From Cloacimonetes bacterium UBA3900 (GTDB taxonomy: Bacteria; Cloacimonadota; Cloacimonadia; Cloacimonadales; Cloacimonadaceae): a stretch of DNA of 21,938 nucleotides. Positions 13,635-21,933 of this stretch are shown in pieces; the stretch's first letter is position 1, and each line of letters starts with the position of its first letter. The DNA lies in contig DGFM01000010.1 of NCBI GenBank assembly GCA_002391675.1, forward strand, positions 1 to 21,938. Reading direction: 5' to 3'. The notes beneath the pieces are model-generated. The model did not search any database and was not told where the DNA came from. It worked only from the letters and a program-made list of their open reading frames with translations. The position numbers and the translations under genes were made by a program.

Positions 13635-15404
13635 CTAAGCCTTCACAACCGCATCAAACCTGCAAGACTTGTAGCAGGAATCGCACTTGATGCACATGGC
13701 AGGGTCTATCACATGGGGCTGCTTGCGCTTGCCGCTGATGCATTTCACGGGGCATCTGAGCGCGCAGACGTGGCATCCCATACATTTATCCTTGTCTATG
13801 GTGTAGGTAAGCAGGTCCACACAGACCTGGGTGGGGCACTTTTTCTCGACAATATGCGCCTCATATTCATCTCTAAAGTAGCGCAAGGTGGTGATCACGG
13901 GATTGGGGGCGGATTGACCGAGGCCGCACAGGGAGCCCTGGTTGATGTTTTGGGCCAGCTCCTGCAGACGCTGGATGTCTTCCGTCTCGCCCTTGCCTTG
14001 GGAGATGCGGTCGAGGATTTCCAGCATCCGTCTCGTGCCTATCCTGCAGAAGGTGCACTTGCCGCAGGACTCGTTTTGGGTGAAGTGGAGGAAGTATTTG
14101 GCCACGTCTACCATGCAGGTATCTTCGTCCATCACCACCATGCCTCCGGAACCCATGATGGCGCCGGTAGCGTTGATGCTGTCATAATCCACGGTCGTAT
14201 CCAGCAATTCTTCGGGGATGCAGCCTCCGGACGGGCCTCCCAATTGGATGGCTTTAAACTTTTTACCGTCCTTGATGCCGCCTCCCACCTTATAGATGAT
14301 GTCACGGATGGAAATGCCCATGGGAACCTCGATCAACCCGCTTCCCACCACCTTCCCTGCCAAAGCAAAGACCTTGGTACCGGGGGATTGCTGCGTGCCG
14401 ATGGCCCTGAAAGCCTGCGGCCCATTGAGGATGATCCAAGGGACGTTGGCCCAGGTTTCCACGTTGTTGATATTGGTGGGTTTGCCCCAAAGTCCGCTTT
14501 CTGCCGGATAGGGCGGCCTCAGGGTGGGCATACCGCGCAGACCTTCGATGGAGTGCATGAGCGCAGTTTCTTCTCCACAGACGAAGGCGCCGGCACCCTC
14601 CTTGATATGCAGGGTAAAACTGAAATCCGTGCCCATGATATTGGGGCCGAGGTAGTTCTTTTCGATTGCGGCCTGGATGGCTATCCTGAGGTGTTTGATG
14701 GCGAGGGGATATTCGGCGCGGCAGTAGATGTAGCCTTCATCTGCGCCCATGGCGTAGGCGCCGATGAGCATTCCCTCGATGATTCTGTGGGGATCACCCT
14801 CCAGCAAGCTGCGATCCATAAAGGCGCCCGGGTCTCCTTCATCCGCATTGCAGATAACGTATTTCTTGGGGCCGGGTTGTTCGAAGGCAAAGTCCCATTT
14901 GAGTCCGGTGGGGAAGCCGGCTCCGCCCCTGCCGCGCAGTCCGGATGCTTTCACCAGGTCTATCACGGCATAAGGTCTCATGGAGAGCGCCTGCTTCAAA
15001 GCCTGATAGCCGCCGGTTTCTTCATATTCTTCGATGCTTTGGGGATCGATCACGCCACAGTTTTTGAGCACGATGCGCATCTGCGAAGCCATGAGCGGAT
15101 TGTGCTTGGCGTCATGCTGATCTGCGAGGATGAGGTTTGTCTTTGGCATCCTGTCGCTGAGGTATTCTTCCAGGAGGTGGATGATCTGCTTGGGCTCCAC
15201 TTTCCCGAGGGTCACTCTGCCCAGGTCACCGCCGTCAAACTCCACGATAGGCTCTTCAAAACACATACCGATGCAGCCGGTGCGTTTGAGCTGCACCATC
15301 TTGCTGCTTTCGATCAAATAGCTTTCCAATCTGCGATATACGGCATCCGCACCTGCGGCGATACCGCAGCTCGCCAAACCCACTTTCACTGTGATTGCAC
15401 GCAT
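13635..15404 (-). CDS. NuoF-like FMN and NADH-binding subunit (second copy)
   Basis: This 589-aa protein has the same domain order as the NuoF-like hydrogenase subunit at 1660-3543. It has a thioredoxin-like N-terminus, a NADH loop GRGGAGFPTG (158-167), the FMN-site segment DEGDPGAFMDR (188-198), [4Fe-4S] ligands C447, C450, C453 and C493, and a C-terminal two-cluster ferredoxin (C541, C544, C547, C551, C571, C574, C577, C581). The N-terminal domain has only C13, C44 and C48 in register: the first expected cysteine is V8, so this [2Fe-2S] cluster may be absent or differently bound. GAGGA precedes the ATG. The gene follows its NuoE partner by 13 bases and runs to within 13 bases of the next start. 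It should carry the FMN where electrons from NADH enter or leave. Confidence 0.92.
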   Translation of the reverse strand: MRAITVKVGLASCGIAAGADAVYRRLESYLIESSKMVQLKRTGCIGMCFEEPIVEFDGGDLGRVTLGKVEPKQIIHLLEEYLSDRMPKTNLILADQHDAKHNPLMASQMRIVLKNCGVIDPQSIEEYEETGGYQALKQALSMRPYAVIDLVKASGLRGRGGAGFPTGLKWDFAFEQPGPKKYVICNADEGDPGAFMDRSLLEGDPHRIIEGMLIGAYAMGADEGYIYCRAEYPLAIKHLRIAIQAAIEKNYLGPNIMGTDFSFTLHIKEGAGAFVCGEETALMHSIEGLRGMPTLRPPYPAESGLWGKPTNINNVETWANVPWIILNGPQAFRAIGTQQSPGTKVFALAGKVVGSGLIEVPMGISIRDIIYKVGGGIKDGKKFKAIQLGGPSGGCIPEELLDTTVDYDSINATGAIMGSGGMVVMDEDTCMVDVAKYFLHFTQNESCGKCTFCRIGTRRMLEILDRISQGKGETEDIQRLQELAQNINQGSLCGLGQSAPNPVITTLRYFRDEYEAHIVEKKCPTQVCVDLLTYTIDKDKCMGCHVCALRCPVKCISGKRKQPHVIDPAMCIKCDSCYKSCRFDAVVKA

Positions 15405-15417
15405 ATAACTTCCTCAA

Positions 15418-15879
15418 TCAGCTGTAGTTGGCCAAGATGCCCACGATGTCCTCGGGGGCAAGTTTGCCGTAGGTTTTATCGTCTATCATGATCACCGGCG
15501 CCAGGCTGCAACAGCCCAGGCAGGCTACTTCCACCAGGGTGAAACGCATATCCGAGGTGGTATCTTCTCCTGGGCGCAGCTTGAGCTGTTCGATGAGCGC
15601 AAACTTGATGGAGTCCACATCCGAGACGTGGCAAGCTGTTCCCTTGCATATCTTTATCACGTGGCGTCCTTGCGCTTTGAGCTTGAACATGGAGTAAAAA
15701 GTAGCCACGCCGAAGATTTCGGCTGCCGGGATCTCAGTTTTGGCCGAGAGATAGAGCATCAGCTCTTTATTTATATGTCCATAAAGCTCTTGCGCTTCCT
15801 GGAGCAAAGGTATCAAGATGCCTTCCTGACCCTGATATTTCTGGATCAAGGCATCGAGTTTATCAGTATTTTCAAGCAT
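15418..15879 (-). CDS. NuoE-like [2Fe-2S] subunit (second copy)
   Basis: This 153-aa protein has the NuoE family signature IFGVATFYSMF (55-65) and the four cluster ligands C78, C83 (CKGTAC) and C120, C124 (CLGCC). An extra cysteine, C123, sits beside the last ligand. It is the first gene of the minus-strand operon, with AAGGATG as ribosome site seven or so bases before the ATG. It is a paralogue of the NuoE-like gene at 1173-1667; each belongs to its own NuoF partner. In this family the subunit docks on the NuoF-like flavoprotein and holds a [2Fe-2S] cluster near the FMN. Confidence 0.92.
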   Translation of the reverse strand: MLENTDKLDALIQKYQGQEGILIPLLQEAQELYGHINKELMLYLSAKTEIPAAEIFGVATFYSMFKLKAQGRHVIKICKGTACHVSDVDSIKFALIEQLKLRPGEDTTSDMRFTLVEVACLGCCSLAPVIMIDDKTYGKLAPEDIVGILANYS

Positions 15880-15995
15880 TTATAACATCCTTTTTAGGAT
15901 AAGGTCTTTTTTGTGGAGCCACCTTTCCTACGATGGCCATATCCCACAAAATGGGAAAGGGCATATGTGTCAAATCCTTTTCCTTTTAATAAACG
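15880..15995 (-). promoter_or_regulatory. Leader and candidate promoter region of the transhydrogenase operon
   Basis: This 116-bp gap before the NuoE-like start has nested inverted repeats. CCTTTCC (15922-15928) pairs with GGAAAGG (15954-15960), TTTTGTGG (15909-15916) pairs with CCACAAAA (15944-15951), and TCCCA/TGGGA (15942-15946, 15952-15956) forms a small hairpin. The pairings exclude one another in part, so alternative folds are possible. A minus-strand TTGACA lies at 15968-15973, but the hexamer 17 bp downstream (TTTGTG) is a poor -10. The TTTTGTGG and CCACAAAA arms recall Rex half-sites, but the 27-bp gap is too wide for a normal Rex site. Confidence 0.3.
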
Positions 15996-16373
15996 CTAAT
16001 TGTCGTCTGATACGTTAGTTACCCGCCTCGTCATCCTGCGGTAGATGCGATAGTTGTTGTATACCACGAGCCCAAATACGATATTGGCCACGATGAGCAC
16101 GATATTGAGGGTGAGCGGCTCCAGGGTGGCATAGTAGACGCCGGCGGGGATGAGGATGGCGAAGATCAGTATCTTGAAGATGATTATCCCGCGGGGCAGG
16201 CCCAGCTTTTTGAAGACCCAGCGGGCGACGGGATTTCTCTCGCGTCCGTAATGGTGGGGCCGGATGACCAGCCAGGTGGAATGGGCGTCCAGGATATTGA
16301 GTATGGTGAAGATGACAGCCGAGATAATGAGCAGCGGGATGGAATGCAGGATCAGCAGCAGTTTATTCATCAT
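15996..16373 (-). CDS. Small membrane protein of unknown function (DUF5658-like)
   Basis: This is about 125 aa from the ATG at 16373, chosen because GAGG lies six bases upstream of it; an ATG at 16385 has no proper ribosome site. Three hydrophobic stretches are visible: near the N-terminus (ISAVIFTILNILDA), in the middle (IIIFKILIFAILIPAG) and near the end (LNIVLIVANIVFGLVVY). A polar segment with ERNPVARWVF lies between the first and second. That pattern, a D/ST after TM1 then an RNP-x-x-R motif, resembles DUF5658, but I cannot confirm it. The start overlaps the end of the recombinase gene upstream, so the two are likely co-transcribed. No function can be given. Confidence 0.7.
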   Translation of the reverse strand: MMNKLLLILHSIPLLIISAVIFTILNILDAHSTWLVIRPHHYGRERNPVARWVFKKLGLPRGIIIFKILIFAILIPAGVYYATLEPLTLNIVLIVANIVFGLVVYNNYRIYRRMTRRVTNVSDDN

Positions 16374-17277
16374 CTTTATCCTCATCCTTGGCTCTGGGAT
16401 GCGCCTTTTGATACTGTTTCATCACCTCTTCCATGGTGACGTGTGTGTAGACTTCCGTGGTGGAAAGATTGCTATGCCCCAGCATTTCCTGGATGGCGCG
16501 CAAGTCTGCCCCACCGGCAAGCAGGTGCGTGGCAAAACTATGCCTCAAGGTATGAGGCGAGAAGCCTTTATCATTGGCAACGAGCCTGATATAAGCCTGC
16601 AGGAGCCTGTAGATTTGGCGTGAATCCAGAGCTCTGCCGCTTTTACTGAGGAAAAGCACATCGCCGCTATGCTCGCTCCTGAGTTCTTCACGCACGGCCA
16701 GGTAGTTACGGATGGCATCCACCGCCTTCTGCCCCACCGGCACGATACGCTGTTTATTGCCTTTTCCCGTCACTTTCACCAGGCCGCGCTTAAGCTCAAC
16801 ATCCTGCATCCTGAGGCTGGCCAGCTCCGCAGCGCGCAATCCGGAGGAATAGAGCAGCTCCAGCATGGCTTTATTGCGGATGCCAAAGACGTTATCCGTT
16901 TCCGGAATCTGCAGCAGCAGCTCCATCTCTTCGGGGCTGAAATGCGCCGGCAGCGGCTTGGAATACTTGGGCCGCTTGATCTTATCCATGGGGTTTCTGG
17001 TGATCACATCCTGCGTCTTCAGATACAGGAAAAAGGCGTTCAGCGCAGAAGTTTTGCGGGAAAGCGACCGGTTGGAGGTATTATTATCGTGCACCTTGCG
17101 CATATAGAGGCGTATATGTTGCTCAGTGATTTTGGTCACATCCACCTCCGGCTCAGGCATCAGTTCCTTCAGCACTTCATAGAGCTGTAAGATATCTGTA
17201 CGATAAGCCTTTACGGTGTGAGCAGATTTACCCTCCAGGGCAAGCTGCTTGAGGAAAGAATCGAGGTAATTCAACAA
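16363..17277 (-). CDS. Xer-type tyrosine recombinase
   Basis: This 304-aa protein is of typical XerC/XerD length. It has an N-terminal SAM-like core-binding domain (1 to about 100) and a C-terminal catalytic domain. All catalytic residues are visible: R148 (GLRAAEL), K172 (GKGNK), H242 and R245 (HTLRHSF), H268 (LGHSN) and the nucleophile Y277 (VYTHV). Such enzymes usually resolve chromosome dimers at dif sites with FtsK. Whether it is XerC, XerD or a single-recombinase XerH type cannot be decided here, and no dif site is apparent. It appears to start at TTG (17275-17277), with GGAG seven bases upstream. It lacks the extra insertion that marks integron integrases. The small membrane-protein gene overlaps its 3' end. 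Confidence 0.92.
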   Translation of the reverse strand: MLNYLDSFLKQLALEGKSAHTVKAYRTDILQLYEVLKELMPEPEVDVTKITEQHIRLYMRKVHDNNTSNRSLSRKTSALNAFFLYLKTQDVITRNPMDKIKRPKYSKPLPAHFSPEEMELLLQIPETDNVFGIRNKAMLELLYSSGLRAAELASLRMQDVELKRGLVKVTGKGNKQRIVPVGQKAVDAIRNYLAVREELRSEHSGDVLFLSKSGRALDSRQIYRLLQAYIRLVANDKGFSPHTLRHSFATHLLAGGADLRAIQEMLGHSNLSTTEVYTHVTMEEVMKQYQKAHPRAKDEDKDDE

Positions 17278-17365
17278 GTCAAAACTCCTTTTTTGGCTTT
17301 GGATACATTTTTTCCTTGCCTTAATTCTTGTCCATAAAATAGTTGACCTAATGAGTGGAGGTTTT

Positions 17366-18124
17366 ATGAATCGCTATATAGACTCCAGTGCAAAACTGGG
17401 AAACAACGTAACCTTGGGCCACAATGTGGTGATCATGGAAGACGTGGTCATCGGTGATGGCTGCTTGATTGGCAACAACGTGGTGATCCACGCCGGCAGC
17501 CGGATTGGCGAAGCTGTGAGGATGGACGACAACGTTATCATCGGCAAGAAGCCGCTTTCCTCACCGCGGAGCATTTTCAAAGTTCCCACAGACCTCAAGC
17601 CCGCTGTTATCGGCTCATTTTGTCAGATCGGCGCCAACGTCGTCATCTACTGCCAATGCGAGATTGGCGAGCGCAACCTGATTGCGGATCTGGCGACTAT
17701 CCGTGAAAACGTGAAGATTGGCGACCTGAATATCATCGGCCGCAATGTGGCGATTGAGAACTTCGTCACCATCGGCAGCCGCAACAAATTTGAAACAAAC
17801 TGTTATATCACAGCTTATTCCGAGGTGGAAGACTACTGCTTTGTGGCGCCCGGCGTAGTCACCTCAAACGACAATTATATGGCCAGAGACCCCGAACGCT
17901 TCAATCACTTCAAGGGCGTTACCATGAAGACCGGCTCCCGCATCGGAGCGGCAGCCACCATTTTACCGGGCAAAGTATTGCATCCTGATGCCGCCGTTGC
18001 TGCTGCAGCGGTGCTCACCAAGGATGCCCAATCCGAGATGATCCACCTGGGCAGTCCCGCCAAACCATTCCGGGAAGTGCCCGAGGCTCAGCTCTTAAAG
18101 AACAATTTGGATAAGAAGAAATGA
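17366..18124 (+). CDS. Left-handed beta-helix (hexapeptide repeat) acyltransferase
   Basis: This is 252 aa from the ATG at 17366, preferred over an ATG at 17351 because GGAGG (17357-17361) lies between them and serves the later start. Almost the whole protein consists of hexapeptide repeats with I/V/L at the first position (for example IGNNVV, IGDGCL, IGRNVA, IGSRNK), a left-handed parallel beta-helix found in trimeric acyltransferases. Family members move acetyl or acyl groups from CoA or ACP to sugars, as in lipid A or surface polysaccharide synthesis. The C-terminus has the usual GSPAKPFREV ending of sugar O- or N-acetyltransferases. It overlaps the next gene, a glycosyltransferase, by four bases (ATGA), which supports a role in cell-envelope glycan synthesis. 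Confidence 0.88.
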   Translation: MNRYIDSSAKLGNNVTLGHNVVIMEDVVIGDGCLIGNNVVIHAGSRIGEAVRMDDNVIIGKKPLSSPRSIFKVPTDLKPAVIGSFCQIGANVVIYCQCEIGERNLIADLATIRENVKIGDLNIIGRNVAIENFVTIGSRNKFETNCYITAYSEVEDYCFVAPGVVTSNDNYMARDPERFNHFKGVTMKTGSRIGAAATILPGKVLHPDAAVAAAAVLTKDAQSEMIHLGSPAKPFREVPEAQLLKNNLDKKK

Positions 18125-18837
18125 AAGCTTTAGTAATCATACCCACCTACAACGAAATCGAAAACATCGCCAGGATGATTGAGGCCGTGCTGGGCCAAGA
18201 CCCAAGCATAGACATCCTGATCATCGACGACAATTCTCCGGACGGAACTGCAGATGTGGTAAAGAAAGCAATGGAAGACAACGACAGGATCAAGCTCATC
18301 GAGCGCAGCGGCAAGCTGGGCCTGGGCTCCGCCTACGTGAGAGGCTTTGAATATGCCTTGGCCAACGGCTATGAATACATCCTGGAGATGGACGCCGATT
18401 TCTCACACAATCCCAACGACCTGCCGCGCCTTTTGGAAGCGGCAAAGACCAACGACCTCGTGATCGGCTCCCGTTATGTCCATGGCGTAAACATCATCAA
18501 TTGGCCTTTCCGGCGCCTGCTGATCAGCTATTTTGCCTCCAAGTATGTCAAAGTCATCACGCGGATGCCCATCAAAGACCCCACCGCAGGCTTCAAGTGT
18601 TTCCGCCGCAAGGTATTGGAAAGTATCAACCTCAAAGAAATCCTCTCGGACGGCTATTCCTTCCAGGTGGAGATGAATTTCCGTGCCTGGGTGAAAGGCT
18701 TCCGCATCAAGGAAGTCCCGATCGTCTTTACCGAGCGGATTGGCGGCGTCTCCAAGATGTCCAAACAGATTGTCTGGGAAGCTGTTTGGATGGTGTGGCG
18801 CCTGCAGTTTATGAAACTCTTGGGCAAGATCCGGTAG
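18121..18837 (+). CDS. DPM1-like polyprenyl-phosphate glycosyltransferase (GT2)
   Basis: This 238-aa protein is a family 2 glycosyltransferase of the polyprenol/dolichol-phosphate mannosyltransferase type. Visible motifs are PTYNE (8-12), DDNSPDGT (36-43) for nucleotide-sugar binding, and DADFSHNP (91-98) with the DxD metal site. The typical GSRYV and DPTAGFK segments follow. Like catalytic-only DPM1 it has no C-terminal transmembrane domain. The expected reaction moves mannose (or glucose) from a GDP/UDP sugar to a polyprenyl phosphate on the inner face of the membrane, giving a donor for envelope glycans or protein glycosylation. The start overlaps the acyltransferase stop. Confidence 0.9.
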   Translation: MKALVIIPTYNEIENIARMIEAVLGQDPSIDILIIDDNSPDGTADVVKKAMEDNDRIKLIERSGKLGLGSAYVRGFEYALANGYEYILEMDADFSHNPNDLPRLLEAAKTNDLVIGSRYVHGVNIINWPFRRLLISYFASKYVKVITRMPIKDPTAGFKCFRRKVLESINLKEILSDGYSFQVEMNFRAWVKGFRIKEVPIVFTERIGGVSKMSKQIVWEAVWMVWRLQFMKLLGKIR

Positions 18838-18850
18838 GAAGAGGCTCATC

Positions 18851-19315
18851 ATGAAGACAAAACACGCTCTTATCTGCCTGCTGTTGTTGATCTTGGCATC
18901 AGCACTCTTTGCGCAGCCCAAGATACCCAGGATGTATGTGCAAAAGCTCGTCCTGGACAACGGCAAGCTGCCCTTTGTGACCTGGCTTGACAAGGTATCC
19001 GCACCGGAATATCTCCTGGAAGCTTGGATCACAGACCGTCCTTTTGACCTGCTGAGTACGGACACACATACCGTTCATCATTTGGCCGTGAGCCAGGTGG
19101 GCGACGGCATCAAATTCCCCTTCACCGTGGTCGCCAAGCTGCAGCTGGGCAACTTCAAATTTCACTGGCACCCGGGCGAGATCATCCACTTCAGGCTCAC
19201 GCACAAAGAGACGGGCCAGATCAAGGAATGGGAAGAGGAAATTCCCGAAGGCTCATATCTGATCAAGCATCTGGAAGACCCCATCGTCATCCCGCCATAC
19301 AGCAAAGACAAATAA
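18851..19315 (+). CDS. Secreted or periplasmic protein of unknown function
   Basis: This 154-aa protein has a clear signal peptide: a charged start (MKTKH), a hydrophobic core ([13 protein letters not shown]) and a likely AQ cleavage site after about residue 21. The mature part is a single beta-rich domain of about 130 aa with several aromatic residues and no cysteines that I can see. I do not recognise the family. GAGG lies seven bases before the ATG. It sits 13 bases after the glycosyltransferase gene and two bases before ruvB, so it belongs to the same operon by position. Confidence 0.8.
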   Translation: MKTKHALICLLLLILASALFAQPKIPRMYVQKLVLDNGKLPFVTWLDKVSAPEYLLEAWITDRPFDLLSTDTHTVHHLAVSQVGDGIKFPFTVVAKLQLGNFKFHWHPGEIIHFRLTHKETGQIKEWEEEIPEGSYLIKHLEDPIVIPPYSKDK

Positions 19316-19317
19316 AT

Positions 19318-20337
19318 ATGCTACAACGCTTTAACGATCCCATAGAAACTGCACAGGACAGGGAATTTGACCGCGCCCTGAGGCCCAAAACCCTCAAGGA
19401 ATTCATCGGTCAAAGCCACATCAAACAGCTATTGGACATCTCCATCCAGGCTGCCAAACTCAGGCGTGAACCCTTGGATCACGTCCTCCTTTATGGCCCC
19501 CCGGGGCTGGGCAAAACCACTCTGGCCCAGATCATCGCCAAAGAACTGGGCGTAAACATCACCGTGAGCAGTGGCCCCGTGATGGAAAAACCCAGCGATT
19601 TGGCCGGCATCCTCACCAATATCCAAAGCCATGAAGTGCTCTTCATCGACGAAATCCACAGGCTTTCGCACGTGATCGAGGAGTATATTTACCCCGCCAT
19701 CGAGGACTTCAAGATGGAAATTATCCTGGATAGCGGACCCAGCGCACGCACCCTCAAGATAGACCTGGAGCCATTTACGCTGATTGGCGCCACCACCAGA
19801 GCCGGCCTGCTGACGCCGCCACTGCGAGACCGCTTCGGCATAGTATTGAGGCTGGATTATTACGACCTCGATTCCATCTGCCAGATCATCGAGCGCAGCG
19901 CACATATCCTGGATATGCCCACCGAGGAAGAAGGCATTTTGGAGATGGCAAAACGCTCTCGTGGTACGCCCCGCATCGCCAACCGTCTGCTCAGAAGAGT
20001 GAGGGATTATGCCCAGATCATGGGAGACGGCATCATCACCAAAGATATTGCCGATGCGGCTCTGGAGATGTTGCAGGTGGATCACGCCGGCCTCGACGAG
20101 ATGGATAAACGCCTGCTGCTCACGATCATAGAAAACTACAGAGGCGGCCCCGTCGGCGTCAAAACCTTAGCCACAGCGATAGGCGAGGATGCAGGCACGA
20201 TCGAGGAATTATTGGAACCCTATCTGGTGCAGCAAGGATTTTTGGATCGCAGCCCCCAAGGCCGGCGCGCCACTCACAAGGCCTACTCGCACTTCGGCAT
20301 CTCCCCAACCAGTGCGCAGACGGAGCTATTTGAATGA
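19318..20337 (+). CDS. ruvB: Holliday junction branch-migration ATPase RuvB
   Basis: This is 339 aa from the ATG at 19318, two bases after the preceding stop. Upstream in-frame starts would overlap the previous gene and give a non-family N-terminus, whereas MLQRFNDP fits RuvB. It is an AAA+ ATPase with Walker A GPPGLGKT (60-67), Walker B LFIDEIH (108-114), sensor 1 IGATTRAG (156-163), and the arginine-finger region PLRDRFG. The C-terminal winged helix ends with [12 protein letters not shown]. RuvB forms hexameric rings that drive branch migration with RuvA; ruvA and ruvC are not in this window. No strong ribosome site is visible, so translation is probably coupled. Confidence 0.96.
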   Translation: MLQRFNDPIETAQDREFDRALRPKTLKEFIGQSHIKQLLDISIQAAKLRREPLDHVLLYGPPGLGKTTLAQIIAKELGVNITVSSGPVMEKPSDLAGILTNIQSHEVLFIDEIHRLSHVIEEYIYPAIEDFKMEIILDSGPSARTLKIDLEPFTLIGATTRAGLLTPPLRDRFGIVLRLDYYDLDSICQIIERSAHILDMPTEEEGILEMAKRSRGTPRIANRLLRRVRDYAQIMGDGIITKDIADAALEMLQVDHAGLDEMDKRLLLTIIENYRGGPVGVKTLATAIGEDAGTIEELLEPYLVQQGFLDRSPQGRRATHKAYSHFGISPTSAQTELFE

Positions 20338-20434
20338 TTACCATGGGGTTACATCATTATTTTTGGGATCGGGACAAGCGCTTATCAGCCCTCCTTTGAT
20401 GACCACAGGTTTTGATAATAAGCAGAGACATCCA

Positions 20435-20452
20435 CGCACAGCTCATTGTGCG
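20435..20452 (+). promoter_or_regulatory. Hairpin just upstream of the flippase start
   Basis: CGCACA (20435-20440) and TGTGCG (20447-20452) form a 6-bp stem with a 6-base loop, eight bases before the flippase ATG. No Shine-Dalgarno sequence is visible between hairpin and ATG, so it could affect initiation. The rest of the 20338-20460 gap contains only an AAGCGCTT palindrome (20377-20384) and no T-rich terminator after ruvB. Confidence 0.35.
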
Positions 20453-20460
20453 CATAAGTT

Positions 20461-21723
20461 ATGAGCTATAAAGCAAATATCACCAGCAACCTCATCAACC
20501 AAATCCTGCATTTGGTGCTGGGCTTTGTCTGCAGTATCTTCATCGCCAGGGTCTTGGGCCCGGCGGGGCAAGGTTACGTTACCTACATCGTCCTAATCTT
20601 TACGCTCTTGGGCACTTATGGCCACCTGGGCCTCAACAACTCGGTGATGTATTTTTACAAGCGCAAAAAGATACCCGCAGAGCATCTTTACTATGTAAAC
20701 AGCACCTTTTTGACCCTGATCTTCCTCGTTATCGCCTTAGTGGTTTTGACGCTGAAAAAGCTCGGGCTCATCCTCTCTGACTACCCCGTCGGCTGGGTTT
20801 TGGGCGGCTTGAGCCTGGTGATTTCCACCTTTTATTATACCAACAACTACTCGTGGTATATCGCCAACGAGCAGATCCGCCGTGTAAACAGGCTCAATAT
20901 CAGCGTCTTCCTCCTCAAATCCGCTGCCATCATCGTCCTTGGCATCCTCAATGCCGGCTATTTTTACTGGGTGACAGTCACCACGACGGCATTGAATGCG
21001 ATAGTCTTGCACATTGGCCTCAAGAAGGGCGTCAAATTCCGCTGGGATTGGAGCCTGATCAAGCGTGAATATGCCTATGGTTTCATCATCTTTTTGGCTT
21101 CAGCATTTCACTACCTTCACCTCAGGGTGGATCAGCTGTATATCAATGCCATGTTAGGCAACGCTCAGCTCGGCATTTACACGCTTTCTGTTACTTTGAG
21201 CGAGCTGATGTTCATGGTGCCCACCAGCATCACCACAGCCCTCATAGCGAGGCTTTACAACACCGAGGACGAGCAGGCCGGCTCCGAAACCATGGCCAAA
21301 ACCTTCAAGCTCACCCTCTATGTCTGCATAGCTTTGGCTTTGGTGGCTGTTCCTGCCTCTTTTGCCATCCCCTTCGTATATGGAAAGGATTTTACCGCAG
21401 CGATTTACAGCACACTCATCCTGCTTCCGGGAGTGGTATTTGCCTCATTGGCAAGGGTGGCAACACCATATTTCTTCACCACGGGCAAACCGCAGGTACA
21501 CTTGAAATTGACCTCCATCACTCTGGCTCTGAACTGCATCCTAAACTATCCCCTGATCCGGCTGTGGGGCATCAACGGCGCAGCCGTGGCATCCTCCATC
21601 TCCTACTTCGTTTTTGGATGCGCCTACACCATGATGCTGGTGCGCGAAGAGAATTTCAAGCTGCGTGACCTCGTGTGCCTGAGAGCATCAGACTTGAGGG
21701 ATTTGCTGAGAAGAAACGCTTGA
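20461..21723 (+). CDS. Polysaccharide/oligosaccharide flippase (Wzx-like, MOP superfamily)
   Basis: This is a 420-aa, strongly hydrophobic protein with about a dozen membrane segments. The N-terminus (SNLINQILHLVLGFVCSI, then ARVLGPAGQGYV) is the hallmark of Wzx/RfbX-type flippases of the multidrug/oligosaccharidyl-lipid/polysaccharide superfamily. These proteins move lipid-linked oligosaccharides from the cytoplasmic to the outer face of the membrane. The start is fixed by an in-frame TAA at 20455-20457. The final 40 residues are charged and cytoplasmic. With the acyltransferase and DPM1-like glycosyltransferase a few kilobases upstream, an envelope glycan pathway is likely; the substrate is unknown. 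Confidence 0.9.
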   Translation: MSYKANITSNLINQILHLVLGFVCSIFIARVLGPAGQGYVTYIVLIFTLLGTYGHLGLNNSVMYFYKRKKIPAEHLYYVNSTFLTLIFLVIALVVLTLKKLGLILSDYPVGWVLGGLSLVISTFYYTNNYSWYIANEQIRRVNRLNISVFLLKSAAIIVLGILNAGYFYWVTVTTTALNAIVLHIGLKKGVKFRWDWSLIKREYAYGFIIFLASAFHYLHLRVDQLYINAMLGNAQLGIYTLSVTLSELMFMVPTSITTALIARLYNTEDEQAGSETMAKTFKLTLYVCIALALVAVPASFAIPFVYGKDFTAAIYSTLILLPGVVFASLARVATPYFFTTGKPQVHLKLTSITLALNCILNYPLIRLWGINGAAVASSISYFVFGCAYTMMLVREENFKLRDLVCLRASDLRDLLRRNA

Positions 21724-21744
21724 GGAACTACTGGCTCGCCGACT

Positions 21745-21797
21745 TGAGGTGACGACAAGCCGGAAAGCAACGGAAAATCACCGGTAATTCCACCTCA
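21745..21797 (+). other. Inverted repeat in 3' region of flippase gene
   Basis: TGAGGTG (21745-21751) pairs with CACCTCA (21791-21797), enclosing a 39-base stretch that contains two CCGG motifs able to pair internally. It lies between the flippase stop and the terminator, so it would be part of the mRNA 3' end or a short separate RNA. I recognise no known RNA family. Confidence 0.3.
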
Positions 21798-21802
21798 TTT
21801 TC

Positions 21803-21826
21803 AGACCCGTTAAGGGGTCTTTTTTA
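21803..21826 (+). terminator. Rho-independent terminator after flippase
   Basis: AGACCC (21803-21808) and GGGTCT (21815-21820) form a 6-bp stem with a GTTAAG loop, followed by a run of Ts interrupted by one A. Position (about 80 bp after the flippase stop) and structure fit an intrinsic terminator for the plus-strand operon. Confidence 0.8.
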
Positions 21827-21890
21827 TTTGACCCAAACCTGCTGTTTGCAAAACTATTGCTTTTTGGCCCAGGTTGATCTCCCCTCGGAT

Positions 21891-21933
21891 TTCCTTGGGT
21901 CTCGTTTGCGTAACCCTTGGGTTTTCCTTGGGT
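21891..21933. repeat. Short direct and inverted repeats at window end
   Basis: TTCCTTGGGT occurs at 21891-21900 and again at 21924-21933. Between them AACCCTTGGGTT (21912-21923) is a palindrome sharing the same core. No gene is visible from 21724 to the window end. Confidence 0.55.

Noticed and set aside
13413..15491. A 692-codon plus-strand open frame opposite the second NuoF copy
   Set aside because: It is antisense to a well-supported Fe-S flavoprotein with intact motifs and has low-complexity, non-family sequence; such long antisense frames arise from codon bias.
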